DNA of 64,000 nucleotides from Anaeramoeba flamelloides (GCA_027625915.1 JANTQA010000057.1:11408001-11472000); one strand, 5' to 3'. Counted from the stretch's first letter, positions 46,291 to 59,700 are shown. Numbers and translations are program-made. The notes: generated from the sequence alone by a model not told the origin.

Positions 46291-47341
46291 TATTTATATC
46301 AAACAAAAATATTCAAAAAAATATAAAAAATAAACTATATTTTTCAGATCTACATCACTTAATATATTTAGTATTTTTAACTAATTTTTCTTGATGAATC
46401 AAAAATTTTTGAAATCAAATTTTAGATCACTATAAACAAAAGGGTTTTTTTGAAATAATAATTTTTATTTAATCTTAAATAAAGATATAGTTTGAACTTG
46501 TATGTTAAAACCGTTTAAAATTAAAGTTTATATTAATTTTTTTTAAAAAATTACTTTTGATGTTCATATTTTAAATATCATTAATAATTGGGTTTATAAT
46601 GGATTAGTTAACAGTTGATCTTTTATTAAAGAATCTTGGGATCTAGTATCAGATTTTCAATCCGGATTTTTAAAAAAATTATATTCTAGAATTGCTCTTT
46701 TAAATAAAATTTTTGAATTAGAGAAGCTTCAAATGATTATAAAAATTAAATACTCTTTGTTATTCCAATTGATACCAAAAAATGTTACAATACTATTGAA
46801 CATTTTTATTAGTACATTATGCTCATGATAAATACATTAGAAATGAAAAAAATTAAAGGTTGGCTGTAAAATTATTATTAAAAAGTTGGGTTGGTGTTTA
46901 TCAAGGAGATCCTTCATCACATTAATTGTTTGGATTCATCAGTCATTTATCAATTAAAAAAATAACCATCTTGTAAAGTAAGTTCAGATGTTTGTAAATG
47001 ACTTAATATTGATAACCGGGGACAATTCTAGAAATTGATAAAAAATTATTAATTATGAAAAATTATCCAAGAATTCTAAATGAATACAAATATTGAAAAA
47101 ACGCTAGAATCAAAAATTAAATATTTAGGAATCTGATTAGATAAAGAAAAACTTTTACAAAAAAATTTTGGACCAATAAAAGATAGTTTTCAAAAAATAA
47201 AAAAATTGTTACAAAAAAAAAAAACTCGTCAATGATAAAAAATTACGAATTTTTAAACTACTGTGTATTAGTAAATTATTTTTTCTCCCAATAATTTATA
47301 ATCCACATCAAAAAGCTTTTAAATCTATTGATATTTGGATA

Positions 47342-47455
47342 CAGTCAGTTCCACTTTTCATATACAAATTTTCAGCGAAATTTAAGGTACAAAAAAATCT
47401 GTAATTAAAGAATAAAATATAAATTCTAGTAAAATAATTTGTAAAAATAATTCCA
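47342..47455. repeat. Tc1/mariner-like palindromic MITE, partial copy in LINE
   Basis: CAGTCAGTTCCACTTTTCAT after a TA matches the end of the palindrome at 53,030. It continues with AAATTTAAGGTACAAAAAAA and ATTCTAGTAAAATAATTTGT, also shared. The inverted right end is not evident, so the copy appears partial. Confidence 0.45.
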
Positions 47456-48094
47456 AAAAATGTACCAGAATCTGAGATTTTTTAGTGTGTTAAATTTAGT
47501 TGAATGTTTTATGTCTTAAAAGCCAAACTGACTATATTTAATATATTCAAATAGGTTGATATTTTATCCCTTAAAAGGATGTATTACAAAAAGAATTTGT
47601 ATACTCCCTCATATAAAGATATCTATTTGTTGATATTGGAAATAAATTTGTTTTTTTTTGTAAAATATAAAAATTATTTTTTTATTTTATGGATTAGTTA
47701 TATTTAATATAACTCAAAAAGATTTCAGATAAATTGATGTTTATATAAATAAAAAAGTAACGAAATTCTTAAAAAATTAATCCAAATTCTCTGAGAATAA
47801 TTTATAAAACTGAAGCTAAACTTGAACAAGCCAAAATATCAATATATTAAAGAAGATATTAACTTATAAAGAAATTAGAAATTCTAGGGGTTGATCACAT
47901 TTCACAACATTGAAAGTTTTCTAAAAAAAAAAAAAATGAAAATATCGATTGGGAAATAGAAAATTTACAATTATGAAATACTAATCTAAATAATTTTATA
48001 CAAATCTTAATTATAAATAGTTCTAGATGAAAAAATCAAGAATAGTTAAAAATTTCAAAGTATAATAATAATATCAACAAACAGTCGTATCACC

Positions 48095-48225
48095 AAGTGT
48101 TGTAGAGCGCCTATAATTCAAAAGAATAGAGTAAAATCTAAGAATTAACTCATTTTTTTTAAATTATAGAAAAGCTAAAAGTTGTTTTTTTTTTTAATTT
48201 GAGAAATAAAAGAAAAAGGACAAAA
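48095..48225. repeat. Palindromic units (alpha, beta) inside LINE
   Basis: After the linker AAGTGTTGTAGAGCGCCTAT, an alpha stem (AATTCAAAAGAATAGAG...) is followed by a decayed beta unit (TTTTTTAATTTGAGAAATAA). LINE sequence resumes near 48,226 with the block preceding the Cys/His tail. Confidence 0.5.
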
Positions 48226-48604
48226 AATATTTAAAACTGGTAGCCTCAACTTCTATATTAAAATTTTGGAAGTTCACAAATTATCTTTACATTAATTCTT
48301 ATGCTTATGATAAAAATAACTTAAAAACAAAATTATACAACTTATGTAATAATCATTCTAATCTGGAAATTATAGAGGGTATAGATTATTTTCTCTATCA
48401 CTGCCCATTCAATAAAAAAAAAACAAATAATTATGATTAAAGAATTTATCCAAATAAACTAAAATATTGTACAATTAAAGATTAATATTCTTGATATTAT
48501 TTGTGACAAAGATTCATTATTTATTCTATTATTGGTAAATGATAAAGAGATTTATAAATCTTTCTTGAAAATTCTTAATAAAAATTTAGAAATTAGGGAA
48601 GTGA

Positions 48605-49085
48605 TACCAAGTGCCGTAGAGTTACTAGGTTTTTTTTTAATTTGAGAAAGTCTATGAAACTTTGTTTATATTTCTTAAAAAAAAAAAAATACGAAATTTT
48701 CTTTTTATTTTTTAAATTAAAACAAAATTTAACAGAGGTTTTCTTTACATTTTTCTGTTTATTTGTGAAGTGTTCTAGGTTTTTTTGAGGTTTTCTATCT
48801 ATTTGGAAAATATATTGATTTTCGTTAGGTTTTCTTGAGGTTTCTTTTCATTTAGAAAATTCATAGATTTTCATGAGATTGTTTTTACTTTTTGAAATAA
48901 ACCTAGAACACTTCACAAATAAATAGAAAACTCAAGAAAACCTAACAAAAAACTATTGATTTTACAAATAAACAGAAAACTCAAGAAAATCTAACTGTGG
49001 TTTTTTAGAATTTCAGAAATAAAAAGAATTTTTTGGAATTTTTCTTTTAATTTCCCAAATTTAGATAACCTAACGGTTGTAAGAG
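48605..49085. repeat. Array of palindromic units (beta, gamma, beta)
   Basis: It opens AAGTGCCGTAGAGTTACTAGG. A beta unit follows, then a nested gamma unit (TTTATTTGTGAAGTGTTCTA with inverted AGAACACTTCACAAATAAA), then another beta unit ending GATAACCTAACGG. It lies at the 3' end of the LINE relic. Confidence 0.6.
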
Positions 49086-49460
49086 GAAAATAATTTCCTC
49101 CCTTCAAAATAAAAAAAAAACAAATAAATAATAAATAGTATCTTTTCACAATCAAACAACTTTCTTAATTTGACTGTACCAGAAATTAAAATTGTTTTTA
49201 GTTCTTTTTTAAATATCAATAATTATATTTTATTTGAAAAATTTCAAAAAAATGAATAATTTTTTTATCGCAAATATAATTTCATTCAGGTTGAAAAAAT
49301 TTGAACTAAAATAAGAAAAAAAAAATAAAAAAAAAATAAATAAAAATTAATTTTTTATTTTATTAATTAAATAAATTAAAAAGTAATAATTTTATCTAGG
49401 AGAATATTCTAAAAATTAATTATTAATTTGAATAATATAAAGAATATTTTCTCAATTAAA

Positions 49461-52056
49461 TTAAGCAAGTAAAACATGTAAAAACTCCATAAATGTTTTT
49501 ATGTTCACTTTTGATACCTCAATGGCAGATGATTCAAATCCATCGTGTTTTACTTTTGCGCGCGTTTTTTCTGCTGCCAAATGAAACAGTTTGCCAAATT
49601 TACTATTAATTAATTCAGAAAATAAAGAAAGAATAAAAAAAAATAAAAATAATTTCCAAAATAAACAAATCAAAAAACATCCAAAACCAAAGCAAAGCGA
49701 AGTAAAGCAAAAGAAATTAAAAAAAAAATATAAAAGAAAAAAAAAATATAAAAGAAAAAAAAAATAAAAATATAAAAGAAAAAAAAAATATACTTTTTTT
49801 CGATAATTCCTGCTTCTGATCCTGGCAAAATCCCAACTACTAAATACCGTTCTGATTTTGGTTGTAAACAACACAAGATCAAAGGCTTTGGATTTTTCCC
49901 GACGCTATTCATTATTTGTAATAAAAAGCCACCGAGTCTTGTGAGTATTAAGGGGTACCTGAAAATTTCTGGTTTGCCCGAGATTTCTGTGATAAAGGAA
50001 TGCCTAAATTGAGGCGACGACGATATTTGGTTCCTTTCGATCATTGCTGTCCCTTGTTTCACTATTGCCTTTTGCACTTGTATTGCAAGTTTCACCCCGT
50101 TGTCAAAAAGTGAGTCTGTTGTTGTCGGAGAAGATAAGGCGTCATAGCCCAACCAAAACTTTTTTTGTGTGATTTCCCGCTCATTGTTCTTTTTTAAAAT
50201 CTCGTCTGAAAGGGTCTTGTCGCCATGTTCCAACAGGGAGGTAACGCAATACACAAGATCTGAAGACGATATTTCTCTTTGGAACCCTATTTTCCGATAA
50301 AAGGAAGGGAACAGGATCTTTTTCAAACCAAAATTTTTGGCGTGCTCCTTCAATTTTTCATGCAATTTGCTTTTGATTTTCAAATCCATCGAATCATATC
50401 GTTGCTTGCATTTCTCGTGGGAAAACCCCATTTTGGCCAAAAAGGTATTTAAATTCCTTAGCCCCTCGGGGCACCAGACACCCAGCCGACTTGCGATGTA
50501 CGTGGAATGATACATGCTCTCATATAGATTCCAAAATCTGTAGAGCATAAATCTGTAATCCTCTGTCTTGCGAATACAGTCATTCTCGTTACTCGTCGTG
50601 GAATAGCTTTGTTTGGTGCGCTGTTGCTTGATGTTGTCGCTTGGGTACAGATGGACGACTTCTTTGTGCAAGAAATTGACCAATTTGCGATATTCTTTTT
50701 CATTGATTCGGTAATGCAAATACTGATCGGTTAGCCCGCCTATCGCATACCATAGCAAATCGCCAGACTTCCTTCCTAATTGGGTAGCCAATGCAAATAA
50801 CAAAATTGAGGCGCCCGTGCCATAGTATGATGACGAATAATAGTCCGAGAGCAATTTTTCATTTCTTAAATGTTTGTCTCGTTCAATTTCGGCAAATTCT
50901 CGATCATACCTTTTCTTTTTTTTCCTTCTGTTTTTTTTTCCTTGGTTTGTTTTACTTTTTTTTTTTTTTTTTGTAAAAGCTTTTCTCTTCCTTAATAATT
51001 CTAATTCTTCTGGTTTGAGTTTTTCTAACTCCTCCACAGACATATTTAATAACCGATCATTTTCATCTTCATTATCTTGATCTTGTTCGCTTTCTGATTC
51101 TTCAGATTCTTCTTCTTCTTCTTCTGAGGAACTACTTTCTTCATCATATTCCCCATCAAATATGTCTCCAAATACTTGCTTAATCGCTTTGAAATTTACA
51201 GTCTCGGTTTTTGGTAATGAATCCTTAATAGTGCCGTCTCCCAAGATTATGACCTTGTCTTCAACTACGTTGTCTAAATTAATCGGGCGGTGACTGTCAC
51301 AGATTAAAATTAACCAATCTGGCTTTGCGTTTAATAATTGCGAAATCGAGGAGTTTCCTCCACAGTTTAAACAAACAATTGTTTGTGATTTCTTTTATTG
51401 GGTTTAAAAAAAGGAGTTTGTTTTTAAGATTTTTTATTTGAAAGAAATTGAAGAAGTTAATTGTTTGTGATTCAAATAACAAAAGAAAAGTTTTTTTTTT
51501 TTTTTTTTTTTTTTTTTCCAACTGAAGCGCTAATCGGAAATTTAACGTATTAGTTAGGAGTTGTTAATTCCAGTTTGAAGGTGAAAAAAATTGTGGAAGG
51601 TTTTTGTTCATCTTTTTTGAGAAGTTGAAATAGTTGATCTTGTGTTTTTGATTGTTATTTTTTTTTTCACAAATAATTTTGGTTTGATACTTTAAAAACA
51701 GTAATTGTGTTTAGGTTTGTTTGTTTCAAATTTAAAGGAATGGTTTGATCTTATTTTTTTCATTTGGAAGCCAATTTAAGACAAAAATTTCAAAAATTAT
51801 AAAAAAAAGCAACGGATAGTAATTTTACATTTTCATTTTTGTGTAATTGTTTTGAGATTTCCATAATATCTGAATACCCGCGAACTGGCTCTATTTGGTA
51901 TCGAATTGTGTCAGATTTTAACAGATGAGTGAGAATTTTACAACTACATAAGGAGTCACAATCGGTGCCAACAAGAATTAATATAGGTTGATCTTTTGTA
52001 TGTTTTTTGAGGATTTTGTAAACCTTATAAAACGAGTCAATTGATTGAATTACCAT
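49461..52056 (-). CDS. CDC45: DNA replication factor CDC45
   Basis: Subunit of the CMG (CDC45-MCM-GINS) replicative helicase. Three exons (51,829-52,056; 49,794-51,391; 49,461-49,602) give 655 residues; human has 566. The RecJ/DHH-like N-terminus has ILVGTDCDSLCSCKILTHLL (residues ~28-47), then LNCGGNSS and ICDSHRPINL (104-114), as in the family. Residues about 156-190 are a Ser/Glu acidic insert and 213-242 a Lys-rich stretch, together accounting for much of the extra length. The conserved core follows: YYGTGASILLFALATQL, LLWYAIGGLTDQYLHYRI, LRNLNTFLAKMGFSHEKCKQ and SSDLVYCVTSLLEHGD. The last exon restores the family C-terminus NKFGKLFHLAAEKTRA...FMEFLHVLLA. I chose the start MVIQSIDSFYKVYKIL because it aligns with the family N-terminus. 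Confidence 0.95.
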
Positions 52057-53027
52057 TGACTTTGGAAACGATTTTGCCAAACAAGATTCTTCTTTGTGGT
52101 TTTTTTTTTTGAAGTGAAAAAAAAGTTTATTGAAACTTTGTGATTTTAGAACAAAAATGAAAAAATGATAATTTATAATTGAATAAATAAATTTCTATTT
52201 TAAGGACCATATTTATTTGTTTCTTAGAGTGAATTTAAATTAAATACAAGAAATAGTTTCAGGATTTTGAGTAAGTTTTAAGTCAAAAATAGAGTTATTT
52301 TTAAATATTTTTCAAAATTTTTCGAAAATTTAAAAACTCTTTTTTTCGGTTCACACACTTTTAGAGAATTTTAAATAATTTTTTTAACCTCTTTCAACAG
52401 TGACTTTTCTTTTTATTATAAAAGATATCGAAACCACTATACTAAACTATAAAATAATCTAAAATGAGTGAAAAGTTCCTGACAAGAGTATATTTTGTTT
52501 TCGAACATTTTAGAGATATTTTAAATTTGCCTAAAAACTTGTTCTTCTAAATGATAAAATATCCAAATAAAACCAAATTTTTATATTTTAACCTGATATC
52601 ATTCCTCAAAAATCTGTTAACTTAATAAACATGTTGCTAGTAATGTAAATGATTCTTCATAATTACAAAATTTAGAGATTCCTTAAACTGGAAAAAACCA
52701 TTATGTTAAAAATGTTTTAATTTTTGATTTTTACTCTTCAAATAGATTTGAAAAAAAAATCATGAGTAAATTTATTTTAAAACCTCATAGGTTTAATTAT
52801 TAAAACTTTTCCCAAAAAAATTAAATCCATATTTAAATGGCAATTCATACTATTTTCTCATTTATCCTCATCCCTTAGCTAAAATTATTTGACCTTTGAC
52901 TATTAATTCAATTGTGAAGCAATTTGGTTAATAAATTTCACAAAAACAATGCAAACTCGTTTTTTAGGTTTAATATAGATGGGTTTTGAATTAAAAAAAT
53001 TAAAAAAGTCTAAATTTAGTATTTTTT
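52057..53027. other. intergenic, nothing recognised
   Basis: CDC45 upstream flank. No gene or assigned repeat. Confidence 0.45.
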
Positions 53028-53029
53028 TA

Positions 53030-53220
53030 TAGTCAGTTCCACTTTTAAAGCAGAAACTTTCAACCAAATTTAAGTAACAAAAAAATCTCAAATTAAGGCA
53101 CAAAATTTTGAATTTTTATTTTTACAAATTATTTTACTAGAATCTAAATTTTGTGCCGTAATTTGAGACTTTTATTGTACCTTTTAGTTAAAGTTTGTTC
53201 CCTAAAAGTGGAACTGACTG
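53030..53220. mobile_element. Palindromic Tc1/mariner-like MITE
   Basis: A 191-bp element whose halves are inverted copies: AGTCAGTTCCACTTTTAAAG at left, AAAAGTGGAACTGACTG at right, with ATCTCAAATTAAGGCACAAA and the inverted TTTGTGCCGTAATTTGAGAC towards the centre. TA lies outside each end. It is non-coding. Confidence 0.75.
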
Positions 53221-53839
53221 TAATAATCAAAACTCTTCAATTTTTTTCACTTAAAACCCCTGAGAAAACTAATAAAATTGTTTAAAATTAAGTTTCTATT
53301 TAGATGGAACTTAAAAGAAGGCCAAATTATTTTTTTTTACCAATTTTATCCGATCTCCAATATTTTTTATACTTTTTTTTGACAACTACCCTCTTAGAAT
53401 TAAACAAAATCTTTGAAATTAAATATAATAATTTTGTTAATTCATAAATAAAAAATTAATAATTTAAACTAAAGACTAAATATACCATAAAAAATCTAAA
53501 ACAAGATTATTTCTTATTGAGTATTCATATCGTGTATTAAGGAAAAATAGATAATATTATTAATTATTCAATATTATTTTAAAAAAAAAAATTATCATTT
53601 TTTTTTTTTTTTTGATATATTTTTAAGGTTTATTCCAATTATATTGATTTCATAATTCAAACATCTTATTGAAATCTTTAAATTATTTTTGACCCAATAA
53701 CAGTTTTTATTGACCTCAAAAAAATATCTTTTAAAATTGAAAAAATTGAAATAAAATATTGAAGAAAATGACTAAAAAAAGAAAACCATTTACAAAAAAA
53801 CCTTTAAAAAAGTAAAAGATAATTGAAAAAAAAATAAAG

Positions 53840-55185
53840 ATGATTTTTATCCAATAGATATTAGTAAACAGTGTAAAAGAAAAAAATTTTATAAATATAA
53901 ACTATCTCGTTATTTTATGGATCAGTTATATTTGATCTAACTCATTGGGGTTTTTACTCAATTGATTTTTGGATAAATAACAAAGTAATAAAATTTTAAA
54001 AGTTAGTGGGATTATCTGAATATAATCTTTAAAACAGAAGAAAAATAATTAACCAAGACAGAATTTAAATCAATAAAAGAAGATATAAACTCAAATAGAA
54101 TTTAGAAATTCTGTTTTTTGAAATATATCCAAAATTTTAAAGTTTTCAAAAAAGGATAATGAAAATATTAATTGGGAAAGATTCACTTGAAAATTATTAG
54201 ATTTAAATCCAAACCAATTTATAGAAAAAATGTTAAATAATTGTTCTGTATGCAAAGGTTAAGAATAGTTAAAAATTCTTAGAGTTAACAACGATATGGA
54301 TAAACAGTCGTGTCTTCAAGTACTGTCAAGTGCCAAGGTTTTCTTGAGATTTTCTGTTTTCTATGTGTGAAGTGTTCTAGGTTTTTTTGAGGTTTTCTAT
54401 TTATTTTTGAAGTGTTCTAGGTTTTATTGAGTTTTCTATTTATAAAGAAAATCAATTGATTTTCTAAATAAATAGAAAACTCAAAAAAACCTAACGAAAA
54501 TCTATTGATTTTCTTAATAAATAGAAAACTTAATTAAAACTAGAACACTTCACACATAGAAAACAGAAAATCTCAAAAAAACCTAAAGAAAATCTATTGA
54601 ATTGGCAAGTGAACAGAAAACCTAAGAAAACCTAACTGCATTATTCCAGAATTCAAAATAATGTAGAAAAACCAAAGATTTTACTCAATTCTTTTTAATT
54701 CTGGAAAAAATAACGGTTCTTTGTTTTTAAATTTAAGAAATAAACAGAAAATTTAAAAATAATCTGTTTATACCTAAAAATTAAAAAAAAAAATAACAAT
54801 CACAAAGTTATATTTAAAATACAAGGGGTCAACCCCCATTCTAAAACTACGAAACTTGGAAAATTATTTAAATTGATATTCTAATTTTTATGAGAAAAAG
54901 AAAATAAAAACAAAATCTTGCAATTTATGTAAAAAATATTTTAACTCAGAAATAGATGAAGATACCGATTATTTTTTATGGAATTGTCCATTCTATAAAG
55001 AAAAACGAATCATTTGAATTTAAGAATTAGTATAAATAAACATAAATAATAGACAATTAGAGAATAATATCTTGCTTTATTATTCCCAATAATGAGTCAT
55101 TATTTATTTTTTAAATATTTTTGTTTGAGAAAAATAATAAAGATATTATTCAGAAATAAAGGAAAAGGTAAAGTTTTACTGGGAA
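53840..55185 (+). mobile_element. LINE 3' relic, second plus-strand copy
   Basis: This copy is collinear with the LINE at 47.6-48.6 kb (shared TTTATGGATCAGTTATATTTGAT-like block, cut here to its sense only). It ends with the Cys/His-type tail CNLCKKYFNSEIDEDTDYFL and WNCPFYKEKR near 54,925-55,015. No RT core is preserved. A hairpin array interrupts it at 54,325-54,800, just upstream of the tail domain. A family A element begins at 55,192 immediately after it. Confidence 0.6.
54325..54800. repeat. Array of palindromic units (nested gamma, alpha, beta) in LINE
   Basis: The outer gamma arms (TTCTGTTTTCTATGTGTGAAG and its inverted partner about 150 bp later, given here as a 20-base core TCTGTTTTCTATGTGTGAAG) enclose inner gamma arms around AAAATCAATTGATTTT. 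An alpha unit (TTATTCCAGAATTCAAAATA) and a beta unit follow. Joints read AACCTAACG and AACCTAAAG. Confidence 0.65.
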
Positions 55186-55191
55186 AAAAAT

Positions 55192-56418
55192 TTAAGGAAG
55201 TAAGTTAATTAATCAAATTTTGAGTGCCACCATTTATGTGAAACTGAATTCTTCAAATCTTTTCTTTAACCAAATAGAATTATGTTTAAATAAAAAGGAA
55301 AGTGGAAATATATCCTAGTATAATATATTTATCTACCAATCAAAAAAACACAAATCAAAAAAATGAAAAGATTGATCAAGAAAAAATAAATAAAAATAAT
55401 TTATTTTCTTGATCTTATCTTTCATATTTGATACAATTACTTTTTCTTTATTTGATTTTATTTTTAATTCTTCATCAAAATACTTTTATTTGTAAAATTT
55501 TTGTGAAACCAATTACTTTTTATTTCTAAAGAATTTTTAAAATAAATTTTAATAATTCTATTTTCTTTTAATTCATTTAATTTCGGATGTGTTTAGAAAA
55601 TAGGATATTTATTAATTTATTTTTCTTGAGAAATAAAGATTTAATGGGCAAATTCGTTGGATTTGATAATTATTTATTTTCCATGAGATTGTAGAACCCA
55701 AAATATTTCTGAATCTAATAAATTTTTTTTAATAAATTTTTCGTTTATTTTGGATTGAATTTTATTGTAATAATTTTTTAATTTCGAGAATTCAACCTCT
55801 TGTTTTTAATTTTTGATATAGTGTTATTTTTTTTGATACTTTGTGATAAAAATATTTGAAATTAAAATTTTGAAAAAAAATTTGTAAAAAAATGTTTGGT
55901 AAAATAATAATAAATAAAATTGGGGTGAGAGATACAAGGAAAAAAATTGTTTGGATTCATCCAAATTAAGAAGAAAATGAAAACCAATCTTCAAAAATAG
56001 ATTTTTATCAATTTTTTTTTTTTTTTCATTTTTGATTTCAACAAATTTATTTGGAAAGGAGATCTTTCTTTTTTGGTCTTCTAAAAGAAAATATTTATTT
56101 CAAATACACACCTATTGTGTTCCATTTTTTTGGTTTACTCTTTGAGTTTTTCAAATTATCTCATATCATAACACATTTCTAGATCCAAAACATAATTTAC
56201 ATAAAACCAACAATTTAATAAAAAAAATGTTCAGAAAATCGAAAAATTAAAGATTCAAAACTGTATTACTTTGGGTTTTCTTTTCACGAATAGAGAAGTG
56301 AATGATGTTTTTGATTAAAAAGTTTCAATATCTGGTCGCACTCAAAAAATATTTTTCAGTAATGTTTACACAATTAAAATTTTTCAAAATGGTAAAATGA
56401 ACTTAGTTACTTGCAAAA
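55192..56418 (-). mobile_element. Family A TTAA-site element, copy A4
   Basis: A complete-looking inverted copy of about 1.2 kb. The left end is TTAAGGAAGTAAGT followed by TTTTGAGTGCCACCATTTAT; the right end, CATTTTACCATTTTG in inverted sense, lies near 56,395-56,415. It serves as the uninterrupted reference for the nested copy in the BEACH gene intron. Confidence 0.65.
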
Positions 56419-56724
56419 AAATAAATCAAAAAAAATTTTTTTAAGAAAAAGAAAAAAAAGCATTTGGCTAAATTAGAAAAAAATGATTTAGGATTTTACC
56501 ATTAAAAATTTATTGATAAGATTATTCTGAATAAAACCCTACATGATCACTTCCAACAATATTAGAAAGTGAGACAACATTTTTGAGAAAATAATTTTTT
56601 TCAAGAAATTATTGGAAAAATAACCAATAACAAGAAGAAAATAAACAAAGAACATTATTATTTAGTTTTTTTTTTTTTAAAGATTTATTTTAATTCAAAA
56701 AAAACCTGATAAAAAAAAAATAAA

Positions 56725-59700
56725 TTAATTTTTATTTTCAATTTTTTCATTTGACAATACTTTTAACTTTCTTAAACCACCCAGTGAATCACCGCAATAT
56801 ACATTTTTATTATCCCAAGTAACAAACATTGAAGTAATTGGCTGCTTAGAAACAGGTTTGTGGGTGACAATTGATAAGGATCTTTGCTTTTTTTGTATTA
56901 ATTGGTCTAATTTCCAAAAAAAAACCATCCCGTTTGAATCTCCGGTCAAATAAAGAATATCTTGGTCATAAATCGGCGATTTGGTAATTTCCAAAGAGGT
57001 GATCTTTTGTGGGAATTTCAAATCAATTTTGCCCCTTGCGATAAAGAGACCATTTATTGTATATAGACTTAGGAAATTGGCATGGCAAATAAATATTTCA
57101 CCGGAAAATTGATTTATTGTAATTTTGGAAATTGGATGTTCCAATTGGATACTTCTTATTAACTGTTTAGTTTGAGTATCCCAAATTAAACAATTCTTAT
57201 CTTCGCCACCGGAAACGATAATATTATAAATTTGAGAAGTTGCGATACAATTAATTTTTTTAGTATGGCCAATCAGACGGTCAATTAAACGAAAAGAATA
57301 ATTATTCTGATTTTTCCTTTTATTTTTTGATTTTTCGAATTTGTTCTGAGTTACTTGGGTAATTTCCCAGAGAATTATGATACCGACTAAGTCACCAGTT
57401 GCCAACAATTTATTATCTGTAGATAAACACACACAAGTGATGTTATTTGAATGTCCACGTTCAGAGACCATGAAGGTATTATTATCACCATCGATCATTC
57501 GTAAGGAATTATCAGGATAATTCCAAGAAATAAATTTTTCTGGTTTTATTTGAGACGGGTAAAACAATTTGTATTGTGGGGTAATTTTTAATTTATCCCG
57601 AAAGATCGTTATTGACCCGATTGGCATTTTTCTCAACCCATTTAAGATTTCACATTCAAGATATTTAGTAAAGCTACAAATATTTGGTTCCTTTTCAGAA
57701 ATAATTTTTGATGGGTGCTTTTCAAAAAATAATTGCCTTGGTGTCTGTCCGAAATTATTTATTTGTGAGATCATTGACTCCCGTTCTGTTTTATCAGTTA
57801 TTTCTTCCAAATTAATAGAATTTTCATATGTTAGATAATAGAATACATTCTGTGCCTTCACTGCTTCTTCCCCTTGCTGTTTATACCCGAAAATCAAATC
57901 TATCCAATGATGTAAATTTTTACTTACATGCTCTGATTCTAAGGCTTGCCTCATAATTCTAATGAATTCAAATGCTGACCCTTGTGCCCATTTGGGCAAT
58001 TCAACGTTTTTATTCCATGGGACTTCATTTCTCGTTTTACCAAATTCCAAATGATTGTGATTAATTAAAAATTCTGGCAAATAATAAAATTCGGGTGTTA
58101 ATTCTTTAACATCAGATAAAAAGACACCAGAACTTGCAGTTTTGTAAGTGTATGGAATTGAATAAAACATACGATCAGGATGGTCAAATTTCCCACCTAA
58201 ATTTATTTATTTATTTATTGTTATAATTTGGTATTATTGATAAGAGACAAATGTAAAATTTGAAAAATTGTGAAATAAAGGTGTATTTCAGTAAAATAAA
58301 AAGAAAAAAAATAAAATGAATAAAAATTATTATTCATAATTATTTGAACATCCAGAAATTGACCAAACTAATGAAATCTTAATTATTTTAAGTTTCGTAG
58401 ATGGGGATTCTGATAAAAAAAATATTTTGAGGTTTTATTATTTTACTGTTTGATCATTTTCTTTTTAGTTTAAATTTCTTTAACAAATATATATTGAAAT
58501 CAATTCATACACTTTAATTTATGAAGAAATTTTTTTTTAATGCCAAGAAGGATTGTTAAGTTGAATAATTTCAAAAGAATTGGATTTTGATTAAATTGAT
58601 CAAAAATATTGGTAATAGTGAATTTTTTAAGAGAGCCGGTATATTTTATGAATTTTGAGTGCTTCAATTTATGTGAAAGTGAATTCATTAAAATCATTTC
58701 TTTAACCAAATAGAATTATGTTTAAATGAAAAGGAAAGCGGAAATATATCCTAGTATAATATATTTTCATACCAATTAAAAAAATCGAAATCATAAAAAG
58801 ATTGATCAAGAAAAAACTTAAAAAAAATCATTTATTTCTTGATCTGCTCTGTAATATTTGGTATAATTACTTGTTCTTTATCTCAGTTTTATTTTTAATT
58901 CTTATATGCAAAACCTTTTGTTTGGAGAATTTTTGAGAAACAAATCACTTTTCAATTTCTAAAGAATTCCCAAAATGAATTTTAATGCTAATTTTCATTT
59001 AAGTGACTAGTAACTCTTATTTATTTTTTTTTCCGAAGGTAATAGAGTAATTATTTAAATAAGGATACAATTAAACCTGATAAACAACCACATTTATCAA
59101 CTTTAGAGAAATGATTTATAATTTTTAAAAGAAGTTCACTTTGTTCAATTAAATTTTCAGTAAAAAGATATTACCCTTTTATTTTGAATTTTTGGATCAA
59201 TTTAGAAACAGAAAAATATAAAAAAAGATTTTTACATTTTTGATGAAATCTCACTTTTAGTAATTTTGGAAAGTTTTTAGGGAACAAATAACCTTAAACT
59301 TTTAATCTTATTTTAAAAATACAAAAAAATAAATCAAATATTGAATCCTTGAAGACCTAAAACAATTGATTTTTTTATTTTATTCACTAATATTTATGAA
59401 AATTCTTGAAATTTAAACAATTAGTCAATTTTTCCTTTCAAATACACAAGAGTATAAACAACGAACTGTTTTATTATATTTTACTAAGTTATTTGATAAT
59501 ATTTATTAATTTTTTTGATTCAAATTATTTATTTGAATTAGTTTTATTTGTTTGAAAATCTTTAAAAAATTGAGAAACAATAAAAAATATTGATAAATTT
59601 AATCTTTGGGTTATTAATAACTCACTAAAAGAATGAAGATTGGGATTATAAATATTGATTAAAAATAATCACATTAAAAAAGTATTTCTTTTGGTTATAA

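Larger units (their letters stand above)
46550..48600 (+). mobile_element. LINE relic with reverse transcriptase motifs
   Basis: A broken non-LTR retrotransposon. In order, conceptual pieces read DFQSGFLKKLYSRIALLNKI (RT block 2), GVYQGDPSS near 46,896 (RT block 4), FVND followed by LILITGD near 46,990 (the catalytic box, normally YADD or FVDD, here with Asn for the first Asp), KYLGI, and a thumb-like KLLCISKLFFLPIIYNPH. The C-terminal block DYFLYHCPFNKKK matches other copies. Numerous stops and frame changes make it non-functional. Its 5' end is missing. A Tc1-like palindrome copy (from 47,342) and a hairpin array (48,095-48,225) lie inside it. Confidence 0.7.
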
